64,000 nucleotides of DNA from Chitinophagaceae bacterium (lineage in GTDB: Bacteria; Bacteroidota; Bacteroidia; Chitinophagales; Chitinophagaceae): the NCBI GenBank assembly GCA_017307755.1, contig JAFKGQ010000004.1, forward strand, positions 62,001-126,000, written 5' to 3'. The notes under the pieces are model-generated. The model was given only the letters and a program-made list of their open reading frames with translations. It ran no database searches and was not told the DNA's origin. Position numbers and translations under genes: made by a program. Shown piece after piece: positions 26,340 through 35,846 of the stretch (the stretch's first letter is position 1; every line of letters begins with the position of its first letter).

Positions 26340-27887
26340 TCAAAATTTGAACCCTACGGTCAGGATGATCGTGCCGCTGGTCTGTTTTAGCGTAGAAACC
26401 ACATTATTCTTATCCGACAAAACGTAAGGGAAATTGACATCTCTGGAAATACCCAGCACAAAGGCCATGTCTACGAACATTCCTGCATTACGCCAGCCGG
26501 TACCAGCCGTAAGGAAGAGCTTGTCTGCTTTCAGCTCTTTACTATTTTGATAGGGATTGGTATAATAGGCCGCGCCGGCACGGGCAAACAAGGTATTGAA
26601 CTTCATTTCGCCGCCCATGCGGAACCCCAGATAATTCTTGTATATGCTCTTGATGGCGCTGTTGACCGCATTGTAATAATTATCTGTGCTTCCAGATCCG
26701 TCGTCAGCATTTTCAGGCTTGAAATGAGCCGTCTTCGTGGTGACATACTCTACGTCGGCGGTGATAAATCCCTTTTGCGCTTTTACGTTGCTTTCTCCCC
26801 CGCCAAATATATAAGAGCCGCTGACGAGGAACCGCCAGGGGGTGTAAAGGTTATATTTGATAGTATTACCTCCTCCGAAATTGGCATCGAGGTAGTCTGA
26901 GGTCACATGTTGCTGGACGGAGAAGGTGTCCAGATTCGTAGTCATGGATGAATGGATCTTGTCTGTGACCCCGATGAGGCTGGGGGTATGTACGGCCAGG
27001 CCTACTCTTACCGCATTAGTGGGTTTGAAGATCACACCCAGTTTTGCGTTCAGGCCAAAGCCGCTGGAAGTATATTTTTCTGTATAGGTATATGATCCAA
27101 AATCATCTTTTGTATTGCCTGTGGCATCGGTTTCTGTGTAGGTTTGCTGACGGGTATAGCTAAGGATGGGTAATCCGAGGCCGCCGCCCAGATACCATTT
27201 GTTCCCCAGGCTGGTAGCCAGATTGAGGGCGATCTCTGTAATACCTCCGCTGGTGCGTACATCGTTTTGCTGAAAGACTGAGCCTACATGTTGGGGCCGG
27301 GCGATCACTTGTGGTACACCGTTGATGGTGGCCGTATCGACCAGGTAGGTGTATAATGCCATCCGGGTGCCATAGGAGAGAGAGGCGCTCTTGATGCCCG
27401 CGTCGATGTTGCCGCCAAAGCTGGAATAGGCGAATTCCTCTGCATACTGCTCGGCGCCGGAACTGTAGTTATTCGTTCCCTCGTAGTAGACGTGGTTGTT
27501 AAAATTAGCGGTCCTGTTCACGGCGATGGAAAAGACGCTGTTGTTGCCGTTGAAGCCGGTGTGGCTGGTGACATAGCCGCTGGCGCCCAGGTTGAAGTTG
27601 GAGGCTGTATGCCCGCCGTTTGCTGCATTGAGATAATTGGCTTTATCCTGCATGAGCCGGAATCCTGGGCTGATAACGATCTCCCGTGTCCTGTAAAGAC
27701 CGAGTCCTGCGGGGTTGGTGAAATTGGAGGAGATCTCTCCTCCCAGGGAGCCCATGGCTCCGCCGATGGCTTGTGCACGGGCTGAACCGCTGGGTACTGT
27801 CCACGAAGCTCTTAGGGCATCTTCAGGCAATTGGGCGACCAATCGCTGACAGGCAAGTATGCCTATGAAAACGATGAAATTTTTCAT
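26340..27887 (-). CDS. Outer-membrane beta-barrel protein, OmpP1/FadL-like
   Basis: A 515-aa barrel protein. After a signal peptide (MKNFIVFIGILACQRLVAQ) comes GSARAQAIGGAMGSLGGEIS and NFTNPAGLGLYR, the N-terminal hatch signature of FadL/TodX-type channels and related Bacteroidota proteins. The rest is alternating beta-strand sequence rich in Gly, Tyr, Asn and Thr and ends in TIILTVGFKF, a typical barrel terminus with aromatic last residue. FadL-type channels pass hydrophobic compounds; the substrate here is unknown. The neighbouring Tyr/Gly-rich lipoprotein gene (27925) lies 37 bp upstream and could be in the same operon. Confidence 0.8.
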   Translation of the reverse strand: MKNFIVFIGILACQRLVAQLPEDALRASWTVPSGSARAQAIGGAMGSLGGEISSNFTNPAGLGLYRTREIVISPGFRLMQDKANYLNAANGGHTASNFNLGASGYVTSHTGFNGNNSVFSIAVNRTANFNNHVYYEGTNNYSSGAEQYAEEFAYSSFGGNIDAGIKSASLSYGTRMALYTYLVDTATINGVPQVIARPQHVGSVFQQNDVRTSGGITEIALNLATSLGNKWYLGGGLGLPILSYTRQQTYTETDATGNTKDDFGSYTYTEKYTSSGFGLNAKLGVIFKPTNAVRVGLAVHTPSLIGVTDKIHSSMTTNLDTFSVQQHVTSDYLDANFGGGNTIKYNLYTPWRFLVSGSYIFGGGESNVKAQKGFITADVEYVTTKTAHFKPENADDGSGSTDNYYNAVNSAIKSIYKNYLGFRMGGEMKFNTLFARAGAAYYTNPYQNSKELKADKLFLTAGTGWRNAGMFVDMAFVLGISRDVNFPYVLSDKNNVVSTLKQTSGTIILTVGFKF

Positions 27888-27924
27888 GAAATATGTAGGT
27901 AGTGTAGGATGCTGGTACTATATA

Positions 27925-28773
27925 CTAGTGCCTGGAAGGTCTGACGCTCCCGCCGCCGCCTCCACCGCCTGATGGGGCGGGAGAGTAGCTTCTTACAGGC
28001 TGGCTACCGCCAAAGCCGGAATTGCTGCTGGGTCTGTAGCTGTTGTTGTTGTTAAAGCTATTATTGGAACCAGATGTTGACGGACGATAATAAGTCCCCC
28101 TGTTGCTGCTCTGGGGAGAGTAGTAACGATTGTTGCTGCCATTCACTTCCCGGGTATAAGCGTTGCTGGCAGGACGATAGGTCCTGTTGTTGCTGTTTGT
28201 GACCCGTGTAGAAAGGCTATTGCGATAGCTGTTACCGTTGAAAGCACCCAGGTGAGTATAAACGTTGTTGGAACCGGTGGCGCCTTTTACGATGATGACC
28301 CCGCCGCCATAATAAGGATTGTAGAAATAAGGATTATAGCAGGTGTTCCAGAGGAAATAGCTGTTCCATCCGTAATAGGGATTTCCGAAGCCCAGACCGA
28401 GCCCATAGGAAAGGCCGTATCCGTACATGGGATAACCATATCCGAATCCCATGCCATAGTAGGGGCTGATCGCCGACGGATAATAATAGGAGTCGTATGC
28501 ATTATAGTCGTCGAAATAAGACCAGCGGGCCTGATCCTGTGCTTTCAGACGTACATAATTGTCACTGGGAGCTGTGCTGTAATAGTCACCTCTGTTGGAG
28601 CCGGAGCGGGAAGAGTAGTACCCTCCATCTTCATCGTCCGCCACTGCGGCGACATTCCGGGAGGACCCGGGAGAATAATATACATCATCCGGCGTCTGCG
28701 CGGCCTTCCGTGAGGAAGAGCAGCTGGCGAAAAGGATAAGGCCGACGGCCAGGAAGGGAGCTATCTGTCTCAT
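27925..28773 (-). CDS. Tyr/Gly/Ser/Asn-rich low-complexity lipoprotein
   Basis: About 282 aa. IAPFLAVGLILFASC gives a lipobox (FASC). The frame starts upstream at a TTG (28821), but the ATG at 28773 directly before the signal peptide is preferred. The mature chain is strongly biased: a Tyr-rich stretch with repeated YGYG, YGLG and NPYYG motifs (about 100-165), then Ser/Asn/Arg/Tyr-rich repeats such as NNRTYRPAS, NNRYYSPQS and GTYYRPSTS, and a Gly run before the end. Such sequences are typical of disordered surface or adhesive proteins; function unknown. Two short hydrophobic stretches VIIVKGA and FLWNTC interrupt the bias. Confidence 0.75.
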   Translation of the reverse strand: MRQIAPFLAVGLILFASCSSSRKAAQTPDDVYYSPGSSRNVAAVADDEDGGYYSSRSGSNRGDYYSTAPSDNYVRLKAQDQARWSYFDDYNAYDSYYYPSAISPYYGMGFGYGYPMYGYGLSYGLGLGFGNPYYGWNSYFLWNTCYNPYFYNPYYGGGVIIVKGATGSNNVYTHLGAFNGNSYRNSLSTRVTNSNNRTYRPASNAYTREVNGSNNRYYSPQSSNRGTYYRPSTSGSNNSFNNNNSYRPSSNSGFGGSQPVRSYSPAPSGGGGGGGSVRPSRH

Positions 28774-28877
28774 GGCGAAAGCATTTAGTGTTTTTCGGGA
28801 TGAAGTTGCTATCTTGCGCAACTTAACATGATCTAAACAACCATGTTAAAGTAAAGTTACGACAAATTATCAGCCTT

Positions 28878-28932
28878 TAATAAGGAATTATAACGAAGAT
28901 TTGTTAAAAGGTGATTAATAATAAGGAATTAT
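28878..28932 (+). repeat. 14-bp direct repeat overlapping the proS start
   Basis: TAATAAGGAATTAT occurs at 28878-28891 and 28919-28932. The second copy carries the AAGGA ribosome-binding sequence and the first bases of the proS ATG (28931); the first copy has the same RBS-like core but no ATG. It looks like a local duplication of the translation start region, 41 bp apart. Confidence 0.5.
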
Positions 28933-30406
28933 GAGCAAAGAAATTACGAGCCGGGCACAGGATTACTCCCAATGGTACAACGATCTGGTTGTCAAGGGTA
29001 GCCTGGCGGACCATTCCGGTGTTAAGGGATGTATGGTGATCAAACCCTATGGTTTTGCCCTTTGGGAGAACATGCGTGATCAATTGGACAGGATGTTCAA
29101 GGACACAGGTCATGTCAACGCCTATTTCCCCCTGTTCATACCAAAAAGCTTTCTCAGTAAGGAAGCCGCCCATGTGGAAGGGTTTGCCAAGGAATGTGCG
29201 GTGGTGACGCACTACAGGTTGAAAAACGACCCCAATGGAGGTGGTGTGATCGTGGATCCGGAAGCCAAGCTGGAGGAAGAGCTGATTGTCAGGCCTACCA
29301 GCGAAACCATTATCTGGAATACTTACAAAGGCTGGATACGCAGTTACAGGGATCTGCCGCTGCTGATCAATCAATGGGCGAATGTCGTACGCTGGGAGAT
29401 GCGTACCCGTCTGTTCCTGCGTACTGCCGAGTTTCTTTGGCAGGAGGGGCATACGGCCCATGCCACGGCTGCTGAAGCCATTGCCGAGACCCGGCAGATG
29501 TTGGACGTATATGCCACTTTTGCGGAAGAGTATATGGCATTACCCGTCATCCGTGGAGTAAAGACGGAAAGCGAGCGTTTTGCCGGCGCCGTGGATACTT
29601 ATTGTATAGAAGCCCTTATGCAGGATGGAAAGGCCCTCCAGGCCGGCACATCCCATTTTTTAGGCCAGAACTTTGCCAAGGCCTTTGACGTGAAGTTTTC
29701 GGATAAGGACAATCAGCTGGATTATGTATGGGCCACCAGTTGGGGTGTGAGCACCCGTCTTATCGGAGGGCTGGTCATGGCTCACAGCGATGATGATGGG
29801 CTGGTGCTGCCTCCCCGTATCGCACCGCTGCAAGCTGTCATTGTCCCCATCTATAAAGGAGAAGAGAAGAAAGATCTGCTCGATGCCAAGGGAAAGGAAT
29901 TGACTGCCCGGCTGAAAGCCGCAGGTATCCGGATTAAATATGATGACAACGACAACGCTCGTCCCGGCTGGAAATTTGCGGAATATGAGATGAAGGGGGT
30001 GCCTGTCCGTATTGCCATGGGGTTGAGAGACCTGGACAATCAGGTCGTGGAGATCGCCAGACGCGACACAAAAGAAAAGGTGTCGGTGCCGATGGAAGGG
30101 TTGGATGCGTATGTAAAGAACTTATTGGAGCAGATCCAGCAGGCCATGTATGACAAGGCGCTGGCTTATCGCGACGCGCATATCACCAAAGCCGACACCT
30201 GGGCGGAATTTGAAAAAGTCCTGAATGAGAAAGGCGGGTTTGCTTTGGCGCATTGGGACGGCACAGCGGAGACAGAGGCAGCCATCAAGGAAAAGACCAA
30301 GGCCACCATCCGTTGTATCCCCCTCGACAATCCGGCAGAAGAAGGGAAGTGTATTTTGACGGGAAAGCCCAGCAAACAGCGCGTTCTTTTTGCAACTGCT
30401 TATTAG
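28931..30406 (+). CDS. proS: Prolyl-tRNA synthetase (eukaryote/archaea-like type)
   Basis: A 491-aa class II synthetase charging tRNA-Pro. Motif 2 is in [31 protein letters not shown] (in part: [17 protein letters not shown]) and motif 3 includes [20 protein letters not shown] (in part). The anticodon-binding domain follows from about residue 295 ([17 protein letters not shown]). The C-terminal zinc-type domain ends in ATAY, as in the archaeal/eukaryotic type (ProS type 3), and the bacterial INS editing insertion is missing. It has a Shine-Dalgarno-like AAGGA five bases before the ATG and a terminator after the stop. Confidence 0.95.
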   Translation: MSKEITSRAQDYSQWYNDLVVKGSLADHSGVKGCMVIKPYGFALWENMRDQLDRMFKDTGHVNAYFPLFIPKSFLSKEAAHVEGFAKECAVVTHYRLKNDPNGGGVIVDPEAKLEEELIVRPTSETIIWNTYKGWIRSYRDLPLLINQWANVVRWEMRTRLFLRTAEFLWQEGHTAHATAAEAIAETRQMLDVYATFAEEYMALPVIRGVKTESERFAGAVDTYCIEALMQDGKALQAGTSHFLGQNFAKAFDVKFSDKDNQLDYVWATSWGVSTRLIGGLVMAHSDDDGLVLPPRIAPLQAVIVPIYKGEEKKDLLDAKGKELTARLKAAGIRIKYDDNDNARPGWKFAEYEMKGVPVRIAMGLRDLDNQVVEIARRDTKEKVSVPMEGLDAYVKNLLEQIQQAMYDKALAYRDAHITKADTWAEFEKVLNEKGGFALAHWDGTAETEAAIKEKTKATIRCIPLDNPAEEGKCILTGKPSKQRVLFATAY

Positions 30407-30442
30407 ACAGTGATTTATATAAAGTTGCCCTATTGCAGGGAG

Positions 30443-30483
30443 AAATAGTCAGGATCGTTATGGATACCTGACTATTTTTTTTA
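30443..30483 (+). terminator. Rho-independent terminator after proS
   Basis: Perfect 11-bp stem AAATAGTCAGG (30443-30453) with CCTGACTATTT (30467-30477), followed by a run of T. It closes proS and separates it from the three-hairpin repeat copy A. Confidence 0.85.
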
Positions 30484-30516
30484 CTTTCAGCCCGCTGAAT
30501 TTATCATTTTGTACAG

Positions 30517-30604
30517 AGCGGATCACAGATCCGCTGGCCGAAGGCCCATCATAAGCGGTGCACCGGGGATGGGTATTTTGGTTAACAAACCAGCCCCGGT
30601 GCAC
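30517..30604 (+). repeat. Three-hairpin repeat, copy A (leader of the DUF5362 gene)
   Basis: Hairpin 1: AGCGGATC-ACA-GATCCGCT (30517-30535). Hairpin 2 follows directly: GGCC-GAA-GGCC (30536-30546). The spacer is CATCATAAGCG. Hairpin 3 has perfect 11-bp arms GTGCACCGGGG (30558-30568) and CCCCGGTGCAC (30594-30604), enclosing a smaller stem TGGTT/AACCA. It lies 24 bp before the ATG at 30629 and after the proS terminator, so it is in the 5' leader or promoter region of the DUF5362 gene. Copy B at 43762-43850 shares the spacer and loops, while both outer stems have changed on both sides. Confidence 0.75.
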
Positions 30605-30628
30605 AACTAACGATTAAACAAAATTCTT

Positions 30629-31084
30629 ATGGAAGCAAACACAGGCACGAGCTTATTCGAACTTCAGGTAGATCATGAGTCGACCGCTCATCTCAAAGAA
30701 GCAGCACGCTGGGCCAAGTTCCTGGCCATCGTCGGCTTTATCTTTTGCGGGCTTATGGTCCTGGGGGCGCTCTTTGCCGGAGCGATCCTCGCCAATCTAT
30801 ATTCGACTACCATGGGGATGGGCGCGGCTGGCAGTGCCATTGGAGGGGGCCTATCTGTCGGATACATCCTGTGCGCATTATTGTGCTTTTTCCCTTGTCT
30901 TTACACGTATAATTTTGCCAGGAAAATGCAGGTAGCGCTTCGCAACAATGACCAGGTGCAGCTAAACCAATCTTTCAGGAACCTGAAAGCATACTATCGT
31001 TTTACGGGCATACTGATGGTGATTGCTCTTTGTCTTTGGGCGCTTTTTTTCCTCTTCGCGATCATTGGTTCTGCATTCCGTTGA
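30629..31084 (+). CDS. DUF5362-like integral membrane protein
   Basis: A 151-aa membrane protein with four predicted TM segments: WAKFLAIVGFIFCGLMVLGALFAG (about 28-52), a Gly/Ala-rich segment (about 68-80), SVGYILCALLCFFPCLYTYNF (about 76-97), and ILMVIALCLWALFFLFAIIG (about 128-147). Between them are short basic loops with FARKMQVALRNNDQVQL. It matches what I recall of DUF5362, a small Bacteroidota family of unknown function. It stands alone between the proS terminator and a convergent RDD gene, directly behind repeat copy A. Confidence 0.8.
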   Translation: MEANTGTSLFELQVDHESTAHLKEAARWAKFLAIVGFIFCGLMVLGALFAGAILANLYSTTMGMGAAGSAIGGGLSVGYILCALLCFFPCLYTYNFARKMQVALRNNDQVQLNQSFRNLKAYYRFTGILMVIALCLWALFFLFAIIGSAFR

Positions 31085-31840
31085 TCATTGCGTAGAGTAA
31101 TAATTGTAATCTTTTAAAAGGGTTTCCAGAAAGTCCAGGGAGTCCTGATCGCTTTCGATCTGGAGCTTTGACTTGATCCGCTCGCCAATACGCATGGACA
31201 GGTCATAGTCTCCCTTTTTTTGCACGGTGCTGATGATACTTTTCAGCGTATTGATGTCCTTATCGGTCAGTTGCATCACCTGGGGGAACCTGGGCTGGTA
31301 ATTCGTTTCCAGCTCGGTGAATACGGTGTCTTCCCAGGACGTATGTGTCTTTGTGTCGATGATGATAGTGCCGGCGACCAGGTCGCCGATGCGCTGGGTA
31401 TAAGGAGTGGAGATCACGCTGGCGATGCCGCCGAAGAGAAATATGGCGCACCACCAGGGCAAGGCTCCATAAGCAATGGCCGGGAGAACCCAAATGGGAA
31501 AATCGGCCAGCCGGAATACCCAGCGGATCAAATATTGGCTCAGGGATGGCTGACCGCCGTCCTGCGTGATGACCTTGATGGCCATCGCCTTTTTTCCAAT
31601 GCTTTGTCCGTTGAGGGTCAGCTCGCAGATAAGATGATAAAAAAGAGGTGGCAGGCCTGCCAATACATAGACCCAAAGGTTTTCCGACGTGTCGACCCCG
31701 TTCAGCAGTTTGCCCATCAACAGGGAATAGGCCAACAGGACTACACAATCGATGATCCATGCAAAGAAGCGTTTGTGAAAGGGGGTGATAGCGAATTCCA
31801 CTTCAATATTGAACCCGGTGTCAAGTTTTACTAATGCCAT
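31085..31840 (-). CDS. RDD-family membrane protein
   Basis: A 251-aa protein. The frame runs much further upstream (to 32635), but that part is antisense to the SpoIIM gene. The ATG at 31840 is chosen because the family starts there: KLDTGFNIEVEFAITPFHKRFFAWIIDCVV. The RDD domain (about 20-165) has the Arg-Asp pattern: RFFAWIIDC, GQSIGKKAMAIKVI, RWVFRLADF and RIGDLVAGT. It is followed by a cytoplasmic helical tail of about 85 residues. It is divergent from the SpoIIM-DUF4129-DUF4350-MoxR-DUF58 operon with 57 bp between starts, a common partnership. Function unknown. Confidence 0.88.
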   Translation of the reverse strand: MALVKLDTGFNIEVEFAITPFHKRFFAWIIDCVVLLAYSLLMGKLLNGVDTSENLWVYVLAGLPPLFYHLICELTLNGQSIGKKAMAIKVITQDGGQPSLSQYLIRWVFRLADFPIWVLPAIAYGALPWWCAIFLFGGIASVISTPYTQRIGDLVAGTIIIDTKTHTSWEDTVFTELETNYQPRFPQVMQLTDKDINTLKSIISTVQKKGDYDLSMRIGERIKSKLQIESDQDSLDFLETLLKDYNYYSTQ

Positions 31841-31897
31841 ATAATTAAGCAATAACTTACTATATTTATCCGTAAATATAATGCTAAATCTTCCCAG

Positions 31898-32848
31898 GTG
31901 CGAGAAGGACTCTTTATTAAAAAAAATATTGATAAGTGGAAGCAGTACCAGTATGAGCCTGCCACCGATCCGGATGAGATGGCGGGTCAGTTTACTGAGC
32001 TGGTGAATGATCTTGGGTATTCCAAAACCTTCTATCCTCACAGCAAAGTGACCCAATATCTCAATGGGTTGGCGTCCAGGATATACCTGGGGATCTACCG
32101 CAATAAAAAAGAACGGGTTTCCCGTATCCTCAGTTTCTGGAAGACTGAGCTCCCCACCGTGGTCAGAAGGTATCATCGGGAGATGCTCTATTCTTTTCTT
32201 GTGTTTACACTTTTTGCCGTACTTGCCGCTTTTTCCGCAGCCCATGACGAAACCTTTGTCCGTGGGGTGCTGGGGGATCGCTATATCGACATGACGGAGG
32301 ACAATATTGCCAAGGGTGATCCTTTTGGCGTATATAAACATGACAACCAGTTGAACATGTTCACCTGGATAGCAGTGAACAATATCAAAGTTTCGTTCAT
32401 GGTATTTGTCTGCGGTTTTATCCTTTCCATCGGTACGGTGTGGCAACTGTTCTCCAACGGGGTCATGCTGGGGGCATTTCAATATTTTTTCTTTACAAAA
32501 GGATTGGGCTGGAAGTCTGTCCTTGTTATCTGGATACACGGCACCCTTGAGATATCTTCTGTTATTATAGCGGGGGGCGCTGGATTTGTGCTGGGCAACA
32601 GTATCCTTTTCCCCGGCACCCATCGAAGGGGCCATTCTTTGAAACGGGGTGCAAGGGACGGCGTTAAGCTGATGATCGGCCTGGTACCTATATTCATCGT
32701 AGCCGCCTTTTTGGAAGGGTTCGTCACCAGGTATTCCTCAATGCCCATCTGGCTTAGCATTATGATATTGGCCGGCTCGTTAACCTTCATTGTCTGGTAC
32801 TTTATTATCTACCCACTCCGATTTGAACCAACATCCTCTACATATTAA
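31898..32848 (+). CDS. Stage II sporulation protein M (SpoIIM/DUF95) family membrane protein
   Basis: A 316-aa integral membrane protein of the DUF95 family, found in many non-sporulating bacteria. Start is a GTG at 31898 (MREGLFIKKNIDKW), which fits the family N-terminus; the nearby ATG at 31881 is out of frame. A cytoplasmic helical N-terminal region of about 100 aa precedes five or six TM segments, e.g. FLVFTLFAVLAAFSAA, VSFMVFVCGFILSIGTVW, ISSVIIAGGAGFVLGNSI and a last pair near 285-315. It heads a five-gene operon. The role is unknown; association with MoxR ATPase and DUF58 genes suggests a membrane complex assembled with chaperone help. Confidence 0.88.
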   Translation: MREGLFIKKNIDKWKQYQYEPATDPDEMAGQFTELVNDLGYSKTFYPHSKVTQYLNGLASRIYLGIYRNKKERVSRILSFWKTELPTVVRRYHREMLYSFLVFTLFAVLAAFSAAHDETFVRGVLGDRYIDMTEDNIAKGDPFGVYKHDNQLNMFTWIAVNNIKVSFMVFVCGFILSIGTVWQLFSNGVMLGAFQYFFFTKGLGWKSVLVIWIHGTLEISSVIIAGGAGFVLGNSILFPGTHRRGHSLKRGARDGVKLMIGLVPIFIVAAFLEGFVTRYSSMPIWLSIMILAGSLTFIVWYFIIYPLRFEPTSSTY

Positions 32849-33677
32849 GTGCAGGGCCCTTTTGTCCTTTATCCTTCTGCTAGTCGTCTTGCAAAGCCCG
32901 GCGCAGCACCATGGGAAGCGTCATGTACGACATACGGCAGGCAGTACGGCCGGCATGCCGGATTCCGTGAGTACGGCTGACGAAGAGCTCCATTCTTTTA
33001 ATGCGCCTTCTTCGGGCAGCCCGGACCAGACGGCTGCATCACCGGATAGTGAAGAGAAGGAACCGCCGCTGGTCCTGCGCGGCATTCCCGACAGTGTCAT
33101 CAATCACCGGAAGAAAGAACGGGATTTCGCCTATGCCAACGATCCATCCTGGTGGAAGGATAATTCAGCGCAGGAAAGGAATGACCCATCCGGCTCATTC
33201 TACAGGCTGTTGGACAGCAAGGGCTTTCGTTATTTTATTTATGTTTTTTTAGGCGCTGTATTGTTGTATGCTTTGTATAAGATCATTACGGAGAACAATC
33301 TTCGTTTCTTTTACCGGACCCCTTCCAGGGTCAGTGAAAACACTGACGAAGGATCGGCGCTGCCTGAAGAGGATATCGACCGGCTGTTGAAGAAGGCGCT
33401 CAGCGAGGGGGCACACCGAATGGCTACACGTTATCTGTATCTGAAGACCTTGCGTATGCTGGACGCCCGTCAATTGATCCGTCTGCATATACAAACCACC
33501 GATGAGGAATATGCCCGTCAGCTGGACTACCTTCCGCAAGGCGGAAGTTTTCGTTGGCTGAAGAATGCTTATGAGCAGGTGTGGTATGGCAAATTCCCGT
33601 TGAACGACCAGCAGTTCACCCGTTTGTTACAATATTTTCAGGACTTTCATACCTCCCTTGACCTCGTCCACGCATGA
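32823..33677 (+). CDS. DUF4129-type membrane protein of the MoxR operon
   Basis: About 284 aa. There is no ATG before the signal peptide. The frame opens with TTG at 32790 and again at 32823, and the latter gives MNQHPLHIKCRALLSFILLL-type signal sequence, so it is the working choice (uncertain). After the signal (ending near QSPAQ) is a disordered His/Ser/Asp-rich region (about 30-100) and one TM segment (YFIYVFLGAVLLYALYKI). A cytoplasmic C-terminal domain of about 100 residues follows, with RLLKKALSEGAHRMATRYLYLKTL and a closing YEQVWYGKFPL, characteristic of DUF4129. It overlaps the end of the SpoIIM gene and shares ATGA with the next gene. Confidence 0.75.
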   Translation: MNQHPLHIKCRALLSFILLLVVLQSPAQHHGKRHVRHTAGSTAGMPDSVSTADEELHSFNAPSSGSPDQTAASPDSEEKEPPLVLRGIPDSVINHRKKERDFAYANDPSWWKDNSAQERNDPSGSFYRLLDSKGFRYFIYVFLGAVLLYALYKIITENNLRFFYRTPSRVSENTDEGSALPEEDIDRLLKKALSEGAHRMATRYLYLKTLRMLDARQLIRLHIQTTDEEYARQLDYLPQGGSFRWLKNAYEQVWYGKFPLNDQQFTRLLQYFQDFHTSLDLVHA

Positions 33678-34867
33678 GAAAAAGCCTTCATATCATCCTT
33701 TTTTTTGCGCTGTGGTGCTTGTATTCCTGTAACCCGGGCGGAGGGCGTGGCAGGATCAACAAGCGGGTGACGTTCGGACGTAAGGATAAGATGCCGTATG
33801 GAGCGTATATCGCGTATGAAAACCTGCCCTACCTTTTTCCGAATGCCGAAATATCCGTCAATAGCGTTCCGTTCTCTTCGCTGGCTGAGAGCGGGGGAGG
33901 AAAGCGGGCATTTATCTTCATCGGACACAGGGTGGACCTTGATCCCACCGAGATCAACGCCCTGCTGAGCTTTGTGGGACAAGGCAATCATGTCTTTATG
34001 TCCGCCCTGCATTTTGGGGACTCCCTGCTGCATATCCTGAATATCCGGCCGGGTATCCTTTCCAGCCTTGTGTTGAGCGATATGGACAGCCTCCGGGTCA
34101 GTGTATTGCAGCCCGGGACCAATGACTCCCTGTCTTTTGCCTATCCGGGCGCCTCGAATGATAATTGGATCGATTCGCTGGACCTCCAGTATGCCACTGT
34201 ATTGGGCAAGGATTTAAAAGGCCGGCCCAACCTGGTCAAATTCAGTTATAAAGGGGGCGGGTCTTTGTTCCTTCACTTCGCCCCGATGGCGTTCACCAAT
34301 TTTTTTCTGCTGCATAAGAATAACAAGGCGTATTATGACAATGTCTTTTCCTATATACCCGAGGGTGTAACGGAAGTATTATGGGATGAGAATTACCGTT
34401 ATGACAAAGGCAGGTCCCGAAGCAGCTTTTCCGCCCTCCGGTATATCCTGAATGACAGAGCGTTCGCCGCGGCATTTTGGCTGCTGCTGTTGTTGTTGCT
34501 GATCATTTATTTATTCGAGTCCAAGCGGAGACAGCGTATCGTCCCCGTGATCGAGGGGCTACGCAACAATTCGCTTGACTTTGTCACGACCATCGGACGT
34601 CTGTATTATCAACGGCGGGACAACCGGAACCTGGCTACCAAGATGGCCATACATTTTCAGGACCATATACGGACAAAATACAATCTCACCATCCATCTGT
34701 CGGATGAAGGGATCGTGGACCGGCTGTCCTGGAAGACTGGGATCTCCAAAGAGTTTCTGCATACATTGATAGACGACTTGCTTCGTCTGCAGGAAAGCCC
34801 TGCCGTGTCGGATGAGGAGCTGCTGGCGCTTAACAGGGAATTGGAAGAATTTTATAAACAAGCATAA
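33674..34867 (+). CDS. DUF4350 lipoprotein/membrane protein of the MoxR operon
   Basis: A 397-aa protein. Its N-terminus HIILFFALWCLYSC has a lipobox (LYSC). The periplasmic part (about 25-255) resembles the DUF4350 glutamine-amidotransferase-like domain: PYGAYIAYENLPYLFP, FIFIGHRVDLDPTEINALL and FVGQGNHVFMSA. One TM segment (FAAAFWLLLLLLLIIYLFES, about 268-287) is followed by a cytoplasmic helical tail with IEGLRNNSLDFVTTIGRLYYQ. Start overlaps the previous stop by ATGA. The fold is probably a non-catalytic GATase-like domain. Function unknown. Confidence 0.8.
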   Translation: MRKSLHIILFFALWCLYSCNPGGGRGRINKRVTFGRKDKMPYGAYIAYENLPYLFPNAEISVNSVPFSSLAESGGGKRAFIFIGHRVDLDPTEINALLSFVGQGNHVFMSALHFGDSLLHILNIRPGILSSLVLSDMDSLRVSVLQPGTNDSLSFAYPGASNDNWIDSLDLQYATVLGKDLKGRPNLVKFSYKGGGSLFLHFAPMAFTNFFLLHKNNKAYYDNVFSYIPEGVTEVLWDENYRYDKGRSRSSFSALRYILNDRAFAAAFWLLLLLLLIIYLFESKRRQRIVPVIEGLRNNSLDFVTTIGRLYYQRRDNRNLATKMAIHFQDHIRTKYNLTIHLSDEGIVDRLSWKTGISKEFLHTLIDDLLRLQESPAVSDEELLALNRELEEFYKQA

Positions 34868-34868
34868 A

Positions 34869-35846
34869 ATGGAAGAAAATCTGTTTGAACAACGCACCGA
34901 CCTGGGTGAATTGCAGCAGGCCATCGGAGAACTTAAGCAGGAGATAGGGAAGGTCATCGTAGGGCAGGAGCAAATGATAGAACTATTGCTGGCAGGCATC
35001 CTGGCGGACGGACATATATTGATAGAAGGGGTTCCGGGAGTAGCCAAGACACTGACGGCAAAGTTATTGAGCAAGACGATCGCCGTAAACTTTTCCCGGA
35101 TACAGTTTACTCCCGACCTTATGCCCAGCGATGTCATCGGGACTTCTATCTTCAACCCCCGGGAAAATACTTTTCAATTCAAGCCCGGACCCATCTTTAG
35201 CAATATCGTGCTGATAGATGAGATCAACAGGGCCCCTGCCAAGACGCAATCGGCTCTTTTTGAAGTGATGGAGGAGCGGCAGATCACCGTCGACGGTCAG
35301 ACCTTTGTACTGGAGCCCCCTTTTATGGTGGTGGCTACGCAAAACCCCATCGAGCAGGAAGGGACCTATCATCTTCCCGAAGCACAGCTGGACCGCTTTC
35401 TCTTCAAGATCAACGTCGGCTATCCCACACCCGAACAGGAATTCAGGATCGTATCCGACCATCATATCACCCGGACGGATAATCGTGTGAACGATGTCCG
35501 GAGCGTTTTGTCCGCGTCGAGTATCGACGCTCTGCGCAAACAAGTGCGTAACCTCGTCGTGGAGGAAAAACTGATACAATTTATTACATCCATCGTAGCG
35601 GCGACCCGTAATCATAAGGCCATCTATCTGGGAGCTTCGCCGCGGGCATCCATCGGCATCCTCAACGGTTCCAAGGCCGTGGCCGCCATGCGAGGACGCG
35701 ACTTTGTCATACCTGAAGATGTCGTGTATGTTGCGCCGGCCGTATTGCGTCACCGGCTGGTGCTGACGCCTGAAAAGGAAATGGAAGGAGCTTCAGAGGA
35801 CGATGTCATACAAGAAATCATCCAAGCCATTGAAATACCCCGTTGA
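34869..35846 (+). CDS. MoxR-family AAA+ ATPase
   Basis: A 325-aa AAA+ ATPase of the MoxR group, thought to act as a chaperone for partner proteins with von Willebrand or DUF58 domains. Walker A is GVPGVAKT (about residues 58-65), Walker B VLIDEINRAPAKTQ, sensor 1 region VVATQNPIEQEGTYHLPEAQLDRF (in part: VVATQNPIEQEG), and the C-terminal lid contains GASPRASIGILNGSKA. The frame runs upstream to 34812 but the ATG at 34869 follows the previous stop by 1 bp and fits the family. The DUF58 gene starts at its last base. Confidence 0.92.
   Translation: MEENLFEQRTDLGELQQAIGELKQEIGKVIVGQEQMIELLLAGILADGHILIEGVPGVAKTLTAKLLSKTIAVNFSRIQFTPDLMPSDVIGTSIFNPRENTFQFKPGPIFSNIVLIDEINRAPAKTQSALFEVMEERQITVDGQTFVLEPPFMVVATQNPIEQEGTYHLPEAQLDRFLFKINVGYPTPEQEFRIVSDHHITRTDNRVNDVRSVLSASSIDALRKQVRNLVVEEKLIQFITSIVAATRNHKAIYLGASPRASIGILNGSKAVAAMRGRDFVIPEDVVYVAPAVLRHRLVLTPEKEMEGASEDDVIQEIIQAIEIPR

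Noticed and set aside
31841..32635. Upstream extension of the RDD protein to 516 aa
   Set aside because: The extra residues are antisense to the SpoIIM gene; the family starts at the ATG at 31840.
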